Below are positions 27,321 through 38,484 of a DNA stretch of 64,000 nt, piece after piece. Within the stretch, counting starts at the first letter, position 1. The number at the start of each line of letters is the position of its first letter. The notes below the pieces were generated by a model. That model was not told the origin of the DNA. It was given only the letters and a program-made list of their open reading frames with translations, and ran no database searches. A program made the position numbers and the translations under genes. The stretch is from Emiliania huxleyi CCMP1516. Its lineage: Eukaryota; Haptophyta; Isochrysidales; Noelaerhabdaceae. The stretch lies in contig NW_005195300.1 of assembly GCF_000372725.1 (NCBI RefSeq), positions 398,668 to 462,667 of the forward strand. Reading direction: 5' to 3'.

Positions 27321-27789
27321 GGAACGGCCGCTGGGTCGAGGGGCCGCCCCTGAGGCTCCACACCAAGCGCTGCGGCCGCCAATACCGCCGCCGTACCCGC
27401 CACCCCCGCCACCGCCTCCGCCCCCGCCGCCGGCGTGGCGGTCACCGTACGGACCCGCGCGGACCTGGGGGAACCCGGAGCCGCCCCGTCGGAGGTTGAG
27501 GTTGGAGTACCCGGGGGAGGGGACCGAGGGGGGAAATGATAACGGGTACGCCGGCGAGCCGGGGTGGTGGTTCGACACCGAGTTTGAAAGATCTGTTTCT
27601 CTACGTCTCTCTTCACAGGAAAATCCTGTGAAGAAAAGCGGAGAAAAATGAGAAACCTTTCTGCCTCGGCTTCCGTCGGTATACTCCGAAGCGTGCGATG
27701 GATTTGCCACCTTGACGCCTTGATCCAACACGTTGGCGATCCAGGACGCGTTGGCGATCCAGGACGCCCAAAGCCCTCACCGTTTGCCA
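27321..27789. other. Possible 5' exon of the BTB gene, otherwise uncalled
   Basis: The minus frame from 27731 (MLDQGVKVANPSHASEYTDG ... Gly-rich ... RSSGG) stays open and is in phase with the BTB main exon if the introner is spliced. The plus strand is also open with a Pro-rich run followed by EYPGEGTEGGNDNGYAGEPG. I cannot decide which strand, if either, is coding. A 14-bp tandem GCGATCCAGGACGC is near 27740-27765. Confidence 0.35.
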
Positions 27790-28176
27790 ATGGCCTTCAC
27801 ACTGGCCTTCCTAGTCTCCGCTGTTGCCGCACGCCGGTCGAGCATCTCGAGCCCGACAGCTTTCGTCAACACCTCTCTTCCCCGCGCTGGCGGTGAGCGG
27901 CGGGCGATTGACAGACCGGCAAACGCTTCTCGAGCCACAAGCCAGGAGCACAAGATCGAGGCACCGCCCGATGCGGTGGCCACCCCTCGTGGGTCGACTG
28001 ACCTCTTCTCCTTCTCGAGTGAGATTCCCGACTGGCGGGGCGCCTGCGCCTCCGTTGACCGCGCCGACCTCGAGGTCGAGCAGGTCGAGCTCGAGCGGAG
28101 TGACCAGGCATCGGCGACCCGCAGTGCACTCGCCACGTCGCCGCACTGCGTATTCGCCCACCCTTCGCCCCTCTAG
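27790..28176 (+). CDS. Signal-peptide exon upstream of the receptor frame
   Basis: ATG at 27790 begins MAFTLAFLVSAVAARRSSIS, a signal peptide followed by a Ser/Arg-rich stretch like a plastid presequence. It then reads KIEAPPDAVATPRGSTDLFS ... SSEIPDWRGACASVDRADLE and runs to a stop at 28174-28176. It may be exon 1 of a gene continuing at 28674 (AEINTAETNTAGSSPLLIGA), with the intron holding the GATCAGCGTGGACCAGGC tandem repeat at 28437-28508, or it may be a separate short gene. The exact donor is not fixed. Confidence 0.4.
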   Translation: MAFTLAFLVSAVAARRSSISSPTAFVNTSLPRAGGERRAIDRPANASRATSQEHKIEAPPDAVATPRGSTDLFSFSSEIPDWRGACASVDRADLEVEQVELERSDQASATRSALATSPHCVFAHPSPL

Positions 28177-28673
28177 AACACCTCATGCGCCGCTCTACCC
28201 TGCCCTGACTGCTCTGAGCGCTGCCCTGACTGCTCTGAGCGGCATTCGCTTCTATCACTCATCGCGCCTCCTCCTGCGCGCCTGACGGAACCCCCCCCTC
28301 TCCCTTCTCAGGGAGAGAGCGAGGCACCCGACATGGACACGACCGGCAGCGCTCCCTGGTACCGCCTTGTGGGTTCCCTCGTGCTCGAGTCCGGGGAGCC
28401 ACCCGGCTGCTGGGCCGCCCCTGGCATGGAGCGCGCGGACCAGGCGATCAGCGTGGACCAGGCGATCAGCGTGAACCAGGCGATCAGCGTGGACCAGGCG
28501 ATCAGCGTTGCTCTCTGCCGCGCCGCCGCATCGCGTATCGCCAACCCGTCACACCCCTCTGGCCTGCCTGCCGCACGGCCTGCCCTGCGTGCCCTGCCAA
28601 GCCACTCGCTTTCACTCATCGCGCCTCTTCCAGCGTGCGTGACGGACTGTCGCACGCGCTTGCCTTTCCGCAG

Positions 28674-31600
28674 GCGGAGATCAACACGGCCGAGACGAAC
28701 ACGGCCGGCAGCTCTCCCCTCCTCATCGGTGCCCTCATGGGGTGCCTGGGCTTCTCTGTCGTGGCGCTGTCGTGGAGCGGCTCCTCGGCCAGCAAGACTG
28801 GCCCCGACAAGGTCGACGGCCAGAAGCGCTCGAGGCGCGCCAAGGAGAACGAGGTCGTGGCACTGACTGGCAGCACTCAGATCTTCTTCTTCTTCTTCTA
28901 CTTTGTCGCAATGGTCGGCTTGTGCGGCGTGGCCTACGAGGCCTTGAACACTCGGGGGCGCGGCGCCATGTCGGGTCTCCTATCCGTCAACAGCATCGTG
29001 CCCGACTCGTGTGCGGCCGACGCAGCTTGGCAGGCCCGGAGGCTGGTCGAGACGGGCCTCGTCGGCGCGGGAGCCTTGCGGCTCGGGCGAGTCGCCTCGC
29101 TCCAGCCACCCGCCGCCCAACTCCGCGTGGCCGCCGCGGCGCTGCTCGTGGGCAGGGCGGCCGCGTCGCCGCTCTCTCCGACGCCTCTTTTACCCTACAA
29201 CAACGAGACGGGATGGTCGACGCTCTGGAGCAGGACCGGCGACCAGGGCGACGAAAGGCGCGACGCGGCGGTCGCCCTGCCCGCCTCGGCGACGCAGGAC
29301 CGGTTCAACAGCCGGACGGGGTCGGGCTACAGGTCGGACATGGCGCTGAACGACGTCTCCTTCTCGCAGCTTGCGCCGCCAGCGTCGCCGCAGCTGCCGC
29401 CGCTCACTCCGACGCCGCCTCTGTCGCCTACCTACGCCGCGAGCACTTTCACCGAGCTCCGCGACTCGGTCAACAACCAAACCGGCAAGCCTGGCGACCT
29501 CGTCGTCGAGCTGCCAGAGGGAGCCCGCCTCGAATGGGCCGTCTGCTCGCAGCTTCGCGTGCACTCCGTGCACATGACTCTGCGGAGCGTGGGCGCCGGC
29601 GCAACCCTCGACGCCATGAACTGCTCCCGCCACTTTGACGTCGCCTTTGGCGGCACGCTCGAGCTCGAGCGCGTGCACCTCGTCAACGGCGGTGCGCAGG
29701 CGAGCGGCGGGGCGGTCAAGGTGCGGCACGGCGGGACTTTGATTGCGACCGAGTCGTCGATCGAGGGGTCGAGTGTAGTCTCGCTCGACGGCGCGGCGTA
29801 CGGCGGCGCCATCGACGCCTCGAACGAGATGGCGATTGACAGGGTACTGGAGAAGCTGAACGCACACAGCAGCAGCATCACCTCGGTCGCCCACTCGCCC
29901 GACGGGAGCCGCATCGCCACGGTCGGCTACGACAGGGCGCTGCGCGTGTGGGACGCCTCGGACCTGTCCTCGCCGCCTCTGCAGAGGCTGAACGCACACA
30001 GCAGCGGCATCATCTCGGTCGCCTACTCGCCCGATGGGAGCCGCATCGCCACGGTCGGCAACGACAAGGCGCTGCGCGTGTGGGACGCCTCGGACCTGTC
30101 CTCGCCGCCTCTGCAGAGGCTGAACGCACACAGCAGCGGCATCTACTCGGTCACCTACTCGCCCGATGGGAGCCGCATCGCCACGGTCGGCAACGACAAG
30201 GCGCTGCGCGTGTGGGCCGCCTCAGACCTGTCCTCGCCGCCTCTGCAGAGGCTGAACGCACACAGCAGCCGGATCTACTCGGTCGCCTACTCGCCCGATG
30301 GGAGCCGCATCGCCACGGTCGGCAACGACAAGGCGCTGCGCGTGTGGGACGCCTCGGACCTGTCCTCGCCGCCTCTGCAGAGGCTGAACGCACACAGCAT
30401 CAGCATCAACTCGGTCGCCTACTCGCCCGATGGGAGCCGCATCGCCACGGTCGGCTTCGACAATGCGCTGCGCGTGTGGGACGCCTCGGACCTGTCCTCG
30501 CCGCCTCTGGAGAAGCTGAATGCACACAGCGACAGCATCTCGCTTGGGCAAGCTCGAGCCTCGGTCGCCTACTCGCCCGACGGGAGCCGCATCTCCACGG
30601 TCGGCGGCAGTGCGCTGCGCGTGTGGGTCGCCTCGGACCTGTCCTCGCCGCCTCTGGAGAAGCCGAACGCACACAGCATCAGCATCACCTCGGTCGCCCA
30701 CTCGCCCGACGGGAGCCGCATCGCCACGGTCGGCTACGACAATGCGCTGCGCGTGTGGGACGCCTCGGACCTGTCCTCGCCGCCTCTGGAGAAGCCGAAC
30801 GCACACAGCAGCATCATCTCCTCGGTCGCCTACTCGCCCGATGGGAGCCGCATCGCCACGGTCGGCAACGACAGGGCGCTGCGCGTGTGGGACGCCTCGG
30901 ACCTGTCCTCGCCGCCTCTGGAGAAGCCGAACGCACACAGCAGCATCATCTTCTCGGTCGCCTACTCGCCTGATGGGAGCCGCATCGCCACGGTCGGCGA
31001 CGACATGGCGCTGCGCGTGTGGGATGCCTCGGACCTGTCCTCGCCGCCTCTGCAGAGGCTGTACGCACACAGCAGCGGCATCTACTCGGTCGCCTACTCG
31101 CCCGACGGGAGCCGCATCGCCACGGTCGGCTACGACAGTGCGCTGCGCGTGTGGGACGCCTCGGACCTGTCCTCGCCGCCTCTGGAGAAGCTGAACGCAC
31201 ACAGCAGCGGCATCACCTCGGTCGCCTACTCGCCCGATGGGAGCCGCATCGCCACGGTCGGCAACGACAAGGCGCTGCGCGTGTGGGCCGCCTCGGACCT
31301 GTCCTCGCCGCCTCTGGAGAAGCTGAACGCACACAGCGACAGCATCTCCTCGGTCGCCTACTCACCCGACGGAAGCCGCATCGCCACGGTCGGCAACGAC
31401 AAGGCGCTGCGCGTGTGGGTCGCCTCGGACCTCGCATTGCGCAGCTGCGCCGTCATAGGCACGTCAGTCGTGTGCAGCAGCGGGTCCTCGCCGCCTCTGC
31501 AGCAGAGGCTGAACGCACACAGCAGCCGGATCTCCTCGGTCGCCTACTCGCCCGATGGGAGCCGCATCGCCACGGTCGGCAGCGACAATGCGCTGCGCGT

Positions 31601-34600
31601 GTGGGACGCCTCGGACCTGTCCTCGCCGCCTCTGCAGAGGCTGAACGCGCGCAGCAGCCCCATCATCATCTCGGTCGCCTACTCGCCCGACGGGAGCCGC
31701 ATCGCCACTGTCGGCTACGATGGTGCGCTGCGCGCTTGGCCAATATCCTACTTGTACCTGCAGCGTGACCCGCAGCTCCCGCCCCACGTCGAGTTGACAT
31801 CCGTCACCGTCGCTCGTTGCGCCGCCGTCGGCCACGAGCGCGCGAGCGGCGGTGGGCTCTCGTTGCGATCTGGCGATCACGCCCTGACTTCCTCCACGAT
31901 CACAGCGTGCGCGGCCACCTCCAGCGCCTCGGCATCGGGCGGTGGACTCTTTGTCCGCGCCGCGACGTTTGCCATCCAAGGCGCCGCCTTCGTCGGAAAC
32001 GACGCCACCGTTTCCGACGCCACCGTCGGCGCTGCCATCGCATACGAGTCTGGCCCGACCTTTGACGCGGTGTCGACGTTGAGCAGCACGCGGTTCGTGG
32101 GAAACAGCACGAGCACCGTTTTCTTTCCCTCAGCCATCACTTGGGAGTGCAACCTCGGTCAGTGGTCGTCAACAGTCGGAGAGGTCTCGGGCGACTTTGA
32201 GGGCTGCGCCAACCTCTGCGCGGCGGGATCAGTGGGGACAACTACCTCTCACATCACCCCCACGTGCGGTGGGCCGTGTCCGCAGGGCAGGTATTGTCTT
32301 GAGGGCACAGTGACACCGACACCCTGCGCAGCGGGCTTCTACATGCCCGTCACCGGCGCAGCCAGTGCCGAGTCGTGCATCCCGTGCTCTCCGGGGCACA
32401 GCCAGTCCAATCCTGGCGCAGACAGCTGTGACGCCTGTCCGGCCGGCACATTCGCGAACCAGCTCAACGCGACGGGCTGTACGGATTGCCCCGCGGGAAG
32501 CTTCTGCCGGCACATAGGCACCGTTCAAGCGCTCGAGTGTCCTGCGGGCCGATACCAAAACGAGACGCGTCGGACCGAGTGCAAACAGTGCCCCCCCGGC
32601 CGATTCCAGCCAGAGCGCGGGCAAACCTCATGCGACAGGTGTGACGCGGGAGGGTTCTGCGATAATACCGAGGAATGCGGCGGCGGCTTCACGCCGTGCC
32701 GTGCGGGGACGTACAATGAGGAGGAGGGCAGCAGCTCGTCCGATGCCTGTCAGCAGTGCCCCCTCGGAACCTTCAGCCCGACCACCGGCGCAAACAGCAG
32801 CGGCACGTGCAAAAGCTGCCGCGCCGGGAGCTTTGGCGCCAGCCCCGGGCAGAGTGAGTGCGAGCTGTGCGCCCAGGGCTACTACCAGAGCGAGCCCGGC
32901 CAGGCCGCCTGCGTCCGCTGCGCGTCTGGCAAGTATTGCCCGTTGGGTTCGTCGCGCGAGCTGGACGCGCAGTGCGAGGCGGGCACGTCCGCCAACGTGA
33001 CGGACGCCGACGGCGACCCCGAGTGCCTCGCCTGCCCTGCCGGCTCGTCGTGCGCAGGAGGTGGCGCCGCGCCTGCCGTGTGCTCTCCAGGCAGCATCGC
33101 CTCGTCAGCCAACATGTCCACGTGCGAGCTGTGCCCGAAAGGCAACTTCGCAGCCTCCACTACCGCTTGCGAGGAGTGCGAGGCGGGCACCTACGCGGCG
33201 AGCGACGGCCTCTCGCAGTGCACTCCCTGCCCCCACCCCCTCAGCTCTAAGAGCGGCGATGTCACCTGCTCCATCTGCAAAAACGACTTCTACTTGAAGG
33301 ACGCGAGCGCCCTCCCGGATGACGTCTTCCAGAACCCAACCGAGCACTGCAAGCCGTGCCCACCCAACGCCAACTGTAGCGCCGGTACCGCTCTCGCGTC
33401 CCTCGGCGTGCACGTCGGCTACTGGCGCGCCTCCAACGCCACCTCGGAGCTTCACCACTGTGACTCAGAGACGTGCTCTGGTGGCTCCGGCCAGCCCTCC
33501 CGCCGCCGCCACCTCACCGACGGAGATGACGACCCGTACTGCACCGCCGGCCACACCGGCCCGCTCTGCGAGGTCTGCGTCGCGGACTCGGACTACTTTA
33601 GCTCTGCCGCGGGGCGCTGCGTCGCCTGCCCCTCGACGGCTCGCTCCGTCAGCGTCTTCCTCCTCTTTGTCATCGTCATCGCTGTGCTCGCCGCCGCCTA
33701 CGCTGGGCTCCGCCGCCTCCCCCTCTCCCGCCGCCTCCGGCAGCGGGCCACCCGCATCGAGTCCGCGGTCGGCCTGCAGCCCAAGTTCAAGGTCCTCGTC
33801 AGCTTCTACCAGGTGAGCAGCATCCTCGGCGTCGTCTACGGCGTCCGCCTTGACGAGCACTTTACGCGCTGGCTCAACATGCTCAAGCTGTTCAGCCTGG
33901 ACCTGTTCGATGTTGCCATCCCCGGCCGCTGCCTCGGAGCCATGAGCACGCGGCTGCTCGTCGCAGGGATCTGGCCGTACGTCGCCGTCGCCCTCGTGTC
34001 GCTCGCCATTGTGGCGGCGGCGGCGGTTCCCAACGTCGAGCAGGCATTCGACCACCAGCTGCTCGGCCGCCTCCTTTACTGGGCGATCTTCATCTTCTAC
34101 CTCGCGCTTCCCTCCGTCTCGCGCTCCATCTTCAGCGCGAGGCTGTGCGAGTCCTTTGGCTACGACGACGCCACAGGCCAGCGGATCAGCTACCTGCTCG
34201 CCGACCCCTCGCTCACGTGCGACGACGGCCCGACGTGGGACGACAAGACTAGCGGACTCGCGCCGTACTTTTGGGCCTTCTTCGCCCTCTGGCCCGTCCT
34301 CGTGCCGCTCGGCTTCTTGGCGCTGCTGCTCCGCGTCCGCAAGCCCGTGGCTGCGCAGCGCGCTACGCCGCTCTCCCGCGCGACGAGTTTCCTCTGGCGG
34401 GACTACTCTGCCGGCTTCCTCTTCTGGGAGGTGCTCGACCTGGTCCGCAAGATCTTCCTCACCTCGATGGTGCTCTTCATCGACCAGGAGTACGGCTCCA
34501 GGAAGCTGCTGCGCACCGTGGTCGCCGGCATCGTCTCGGCCATGTTTCTCACTCTGCTAGCGCTCGCCCGTCCCTACCGGCGCTCCGACGACCTCTACCT

Positions 34601-36088
34601 GGCCTGCATCGCCAACCTGCTCCTCACGTGCTGCTTCGCGTCAGGAGTGGTCATCCAGGTCCGCGCCCGACGCTGTCCCTCTCTCACAGCTCCGCGCAAC
34701 CTCACACCACCCGCCCCCTCCGCCGCCGCAGCTGTGCGACAGCACTATGTACGGAGGCATGTGCTACAATCTCGTCGGCTACAAGACCTCGCGCAGCGCC
34801 ACCACCTTTGTCGTCGTCCTCACCGCGGTCATGCTCGCCATCTCGCTAGCCGTCATCCTCGTATCGGCGGTCAGCGCCACGAGGGCGAAGACCATGCGGC
34901 TCGCCTCGTCGAAACGCGAGCCGATGCGCGACGGCATCACCCTCGCCGACGGCCAGCAGTGGCACCTCTTCCTCAGCCATGTCTGGAGCACGGGGCAGGT
35001 TTGGCACTCCCTTGCCCCGCCAGTTTTCGTGTGTGGAGAAGACCTGACCTGGCCTTCCTCCCTTGTAGGACGCCGTCGCCGTAATCAAGAATGAGCTTCT
35101 GCAGTTCCTGCCCGGCTGCGAGATCTTCCTCGATGTCGACGACCTCAAAAACATCGGAGAGCTGGAGGCGTACATTGGTCGCTCGCAGGTGGTGCTCTGC
35201 TTCCTCTCGCGGGGCTACCTACGCTCGACAAACTGCCTGCGAGAGATCCGCGCCGCGCTGGAGATGGGCAAGCCGCTCGTGCTCGTCCACGAGGCAGACC
35301 CGGACAAGGGCGGAGGCACGCTCGCCGAGCTGCGATCCGAGTGCCCCGAGGAGCTGCGGGCCGCCATCTTTGACGCCGGCTGGCCGATGGTGGTGTGGCA
35401 TCGAATCGAGGCCTTCCAGCACGTCTCGCTCAAGGTCATCGCCGAGGCGCTGCTGCTGAAGACGCCAAAGTACGAGGGCGAAAAGGAGCTGCCAATGTGC
35501 GTCCCGGGCGAGCTTCGAGCCGACGACCTCGCCTTCCCCAAGCCGGTGGTTCTCTGGGCCTCGACTTTGAACGCCGGGGCGCGAGTGCTTGCCAATGCAG
35601 TCGCGGTGGCCGTGGCTGGCAGCATCTCTGTCACCGACGCCATTCCCTCGCTCCTCTCCTCGCTGCCTCGCGCGAGCGACAGCGGCGGCGACGAGGCGAC
35701 CCACATGCTGCTCTACCTGAACAAGGCGACGTGGGCCGGCGAGGGCGCCGAGGCGCTCGCAGAGCAGGTGCGCGCCGCGCGCGAGGCCAGGCTGCCGATC
35801 GTCATGGCGCACGAGAATGATGCCGTCCGCGGCGGCTGCATCTTTGCCCACTTTTTCGAGGTGACGCCGCGCGACCTGATCGCCGATGGGCTGTACCATG
35901 ACCTCGCCGTCGGCTGCCACGCTGGCCCGCACCGGCAGGTGTCGATAGCCCTCCTCGCACAGGCGCTCGGCGCGACCAAGCAGACGGCTCAGTCGCGCGT
36001 TCGCCGCGTCACCGCCCTCGCTCGAACGACGCAGCCCCGCGGCTCCTCTTCAAAGACGGAGCCGTCGAGTGGCGAGGACCTTGCCTAA
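28674..36088 (+). CDS. Giant receptor: beta-helix, 14 WD40, Cys-rich repeats, TM, TIR-like tail
   Basis: Exons 28674-34658, 34732-34998 and 35069-36088; both GT-AG joins keep frame. The 5' limit is an acceptor (CCGCAG|GCGGAG), so the start is upstream or internal. In order: two hydrophobic segments; a Pro-rich stretch; a beta-helix region (LHTM-like strands, LELERVHLVNGGAQASGGAV); 14 near-identical 44-residue WD40 repeats (29849-31747; SPDGSRIATVGNDKALRVWD); more beta-helix (ERASGGGLSLRSGDHALTSS); about ten GCC2/GCC3-like Cys-rich repeats (CPAGTFANQLNATGCTDCPA); several TM helices (from LFVIVIAVLAAAYAGLRRLP to SGVVIQ, and TTFVVVLTAVMLAISLAVIL); then WHLFLSHVWSTGQ|DAVAVI ... IFLDVDDLKNIGELEAYIGR ... 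VVLCFLSRGYLRS, a TIR-type fold. A cell-surface receptor signalling through TIR is inferred. Confidence 0.8.
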
Positions 36089-36921
36089 GCCTGCGAAGAG
36101 TCGGCAGCGCCGCATGCCCAGATGAGCCAGATCGTCTGACCACCACCATTTCGCACCACCACCTCCACGCATGTTCACTAGCTAGCACTGGAAGCGTTTG
36201 GCCAGACAAGCTGTGCCTGCGCGCCTGCGGCGCAAGCGTTTTGTCCCCTCCCCTTCTCCCTGCATGTCTGCGCCTGCTGCTGGCGAACCCCGAGAGGCGT
36301 GGGAGTGCCTCGCCAGGCCTGCTGTAGATTTTGTGCTCCCCGTTCTCCCTGCCTGTCTGCGCCTGCGGTACGTTTTGTGCTCCCCGTTCTCCCTGCCTGT
36401 CTGCGCCTGCGGCGCGAGTTTTGTGTTTTGTCCTCTTAATTCTCCCTGTCTGTCTGCGGAGACTGCGCCTGGGCGCTACGGTACGTGTGTTGTGTGACTG
36501 TAGGTGCTCACCGCACCCCCGTTCTCCACGCGTGCCTCTGTCTGAGCCTGCGGCGCGAGTTTTATCCGCTTCACGTTCTCCCTGCCTGTCTGCGCCTGCG
36601 GCACGTTTTGTTGTATACCCCATTTTCGCTTCCTGCTGTCGCGTGTCGGACGTGAGCCTAAATAAATAAATAAAACGGGCAAACTCTGAGACGAGATGGG
36701 ATTTAGGGACATGTGTCCCCGCCCTGCACGATCTTGGTGTGAGGGATCTTCAATCCGTGTCCCCTCACCCCTCGTCACAACCCGACACGGAAGAGCGGCA
36801 AGAGTTGGGGCTGCGGCTAGAGCCTACGTCCGCCTACGCCCAGTTTTTTTTGAGTTTAGGCAAACTTCTCCACACACACAACGTGGTGGCTGGGGCAAGC
36901 GCCTCGCTTCTCGACGCACTC
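36089..36921. repeat. TGCCTGTCTGCGCCTGCGGC minisatellite and flanks
   Basis: From about 36318 to 36615, units of TCTCCCTGCCTGTCTGCGCC with TGCGGCACGTTTTGTG variants repeat six to seven times. At 36660-36730 are the AATAAATAAATAAAACGG and GAGATGGG blocks described at 10.7 kb. At 36862-36900 is a copy of the ACTTCTCCACACACACAA repeat. No gene is seen. Confidence 0.7.
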
Positions 36922-38403
36922 TCACGCGACATCCGCCTTCCCTGGACCCTGCTCAGAGTCAGACCGACCACGCCCCGGCGCACACGCCTCGACCTTCTTC
37001 GGCAGCAGCTGGTTCGACAAGTCCTCTCCGTGGCCTAGGCAGCCGCATTCGCCCTGGCCCCACGAGAAGAGGGCTCCGTCGGCGGTGCGGGCGATGCTGT
37101 GGCGATCTCCCGATGACACAGCGACGACGCGCTGCCCGGTGAAGGCCTCGACCTTCTTTGGCAGCAGCTGCTCCTGCTGGTCGCCGTGGCCCAGCTTGCC
37201 AGAGGCTCCACCGCCCCAGCTCCAGACGGAGCCATCGGCGGTGAGGGCGAGGCTGTGGTACCGCCCAACCGACACAGCGAAGACGCGCTGGCCAGCGAAG
37301 TCCTCGACCTTCTTCGGCAGCAGCTGGCTCTGCTCGTCGCCGTGGCCCAACCGGCCATCGGCTCCTTTGCCCCAGCTCCAGACGCTGCCGTCGGCGGCGA
37401 GGGCGAGGTTGTGGTGGTCTCCAGCAGACACAGCGACGACGCGCCGGCCCTCCAAGGCCTCGATCTTCTTCGGCTGCCACTGGTGCTGCTCGTCGCCGTG
37501 GCCCAGCTGGCCAAAGGCTCCATAGCCCCAGCTCCAGACACCGCCGTCGGCGGTGATGGCGAGGTTGTGCCCGGCTCCAGCAGACGCAGCGATGACACGC
37601 TGGCCAGCGAAGGCCTCAATCTTCTTCGGCAGGAGCTGGCGCTGCGCGTCGCCGTGGCCCAGCCGGCCAAAGTCTCCATAGCCCCAGCTCCAGACGCTGC
37701 CGGCGGCGGTGATGGCGAGGCTATGCATGCCTCCAGCCGACACGGCGACGACGCGCTGGTCAGCAAAGGCCTCGATCTTCTTCGGCAGCAGCTGGTGCTG
37801 ATGGTCGCCGTGGCCCAACTGACCATAGTCTCCACCGCCCCAGCTCCAGACGCCGTCGGCGGTGAGGGCGAGGCTGTGGTACATTCCAGCCGACACGCTC
37901 ACGGCATGCTCGCCGCCCAGCGGGGAAGAAGGGAGGCGGGTCGGCATGTTGAGCCGCGTCACACCCTCGCCGTGGCCGAGCAGGGCTGGAAAGAAGGATG
38001 GCGCAGAGCCGCACGACGAGAGCCGCCCCTCGCCGTCGATGAAGACGCTGTGCCGTTGGCCTACCGCCGCCCTCGCCGGCGGGTTGGACTCCCACAGCAA
38101 CGCTGCATAGCACAGCCACCGCACGGCGCAGCTCTCGCCCTCCGGCTGCGCCGGCAGCTCGAAGCCACGCTCTTGCGCCCACAAGCGGATGGCCTCCACC
38201 GCAAGCGAGGCGTGGAAGAGCAGCGAGACGGCCGCGACGCGAGCGATGTCGAGGGGGCTGTCGCAGCGAGAGAGGGCGCGCTCGAGGAGCTCCCTGGGGA
38301 GGTCGAGGAGGCGGGCGGGCGGCGGCGTGCTTGGCGAGGGGGCGGTGGCGGAGGCGGCGGCGAGGCGGCGCGAGCGGCGCGAGCGGCGCGACGGGGTGGA
38401 CAT
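36922..38403 (-). CDS. F-box protein with RCC1 repeats
   Basis: Single exon from ATG at 38403 (MSTPSRRSRRSRRLAAASAT); the frame stays open farther upstream but this Met follows a short divergent promoter. About 493 residues. An F-box-like segment LLDLPRELLERALSRCDSPL lies near residues 30-65. Seven RCC1-type blades follow, with the recurrent core VVAVSAGGMHSLAITAAGSV and VWSWGYGDFGRLGHGD; blades are highly similar, suggesting recent duplication. RCC1 propellers act as exchange factors or binding platforms; with an F-box the likely role is substrate recognition in an SCF ubiquitin ligase. Stop at 36922. Confidence 0.82.
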   Translation of the reverse strand: MSTPSRRSRRSRRLAAASATAPSPSTPPPARLLDLPRELLERALSRCDSPLDIARVAAVSLLFHASLAVEAIRLWAQERGFELPAQPEGESCAVRWLCYAALLWESNPPARAAVGQRHSVFIDGEGRLSSCGSAPSFFPALLGHGEGVTRLNMPTRLPSSPLGGEHAVSVSAGMYHSLALTADGVWSWGGGDYGQLGHGDHQHQLLPKKIEAFADQRVVAVSAGGMHSLAITAAGSVWSWGYGDFGRLGHGDAQRQLLPKKIEAFAGQRVIAASAGAGHNLAITADGGVWSWGYGAFGQLGHGDEQHQWQPKKIEALEGRRVVAVSAGDHHNLALAADGSVWSWGKGADGRLGHGDEQSQLLPKKVEDFAGQRVFAVSVGRYHSLALTADGSVWSWGGGASGKLGHGDQQEQLLPKKVEAFTGQRVVAVSSGDRHSIARTADGALFSWGQGECGCLGHGEDLSNQLLPKKVEACAPGRGRSDSEQGPGKADVA

Positions 38404-38484
38404 CGCGAAGAAAAAAATCTTGCTGCCGCTTACTTTACGCCCTTTCCCTGCGAACCACCTCATCTTGAACGGCGCTTCACTTGA
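38404..38484. promoter_or_regulatory. Divergent promoter region, about 80 bp
   Basis: Only 81 bp separate the ATG of the F-box/RCC1 gene (minus, 38403) from the candidate ATG at 38485 (plus). It contains an A8-type run and TTACTTTACGCCC; no clear TATA box. A shared bidirectional promoter is inferred from spacing alone. Confidence 0.4.

Noticed and set aside
27139..27651. Plus-strand proline-rich protein of 170 codons
   Set aside because: Its first third is the introner and its target duplication; the rest is equally open on the minus strand, where it is in phase with the BTB gene. Not decisive enough to call.
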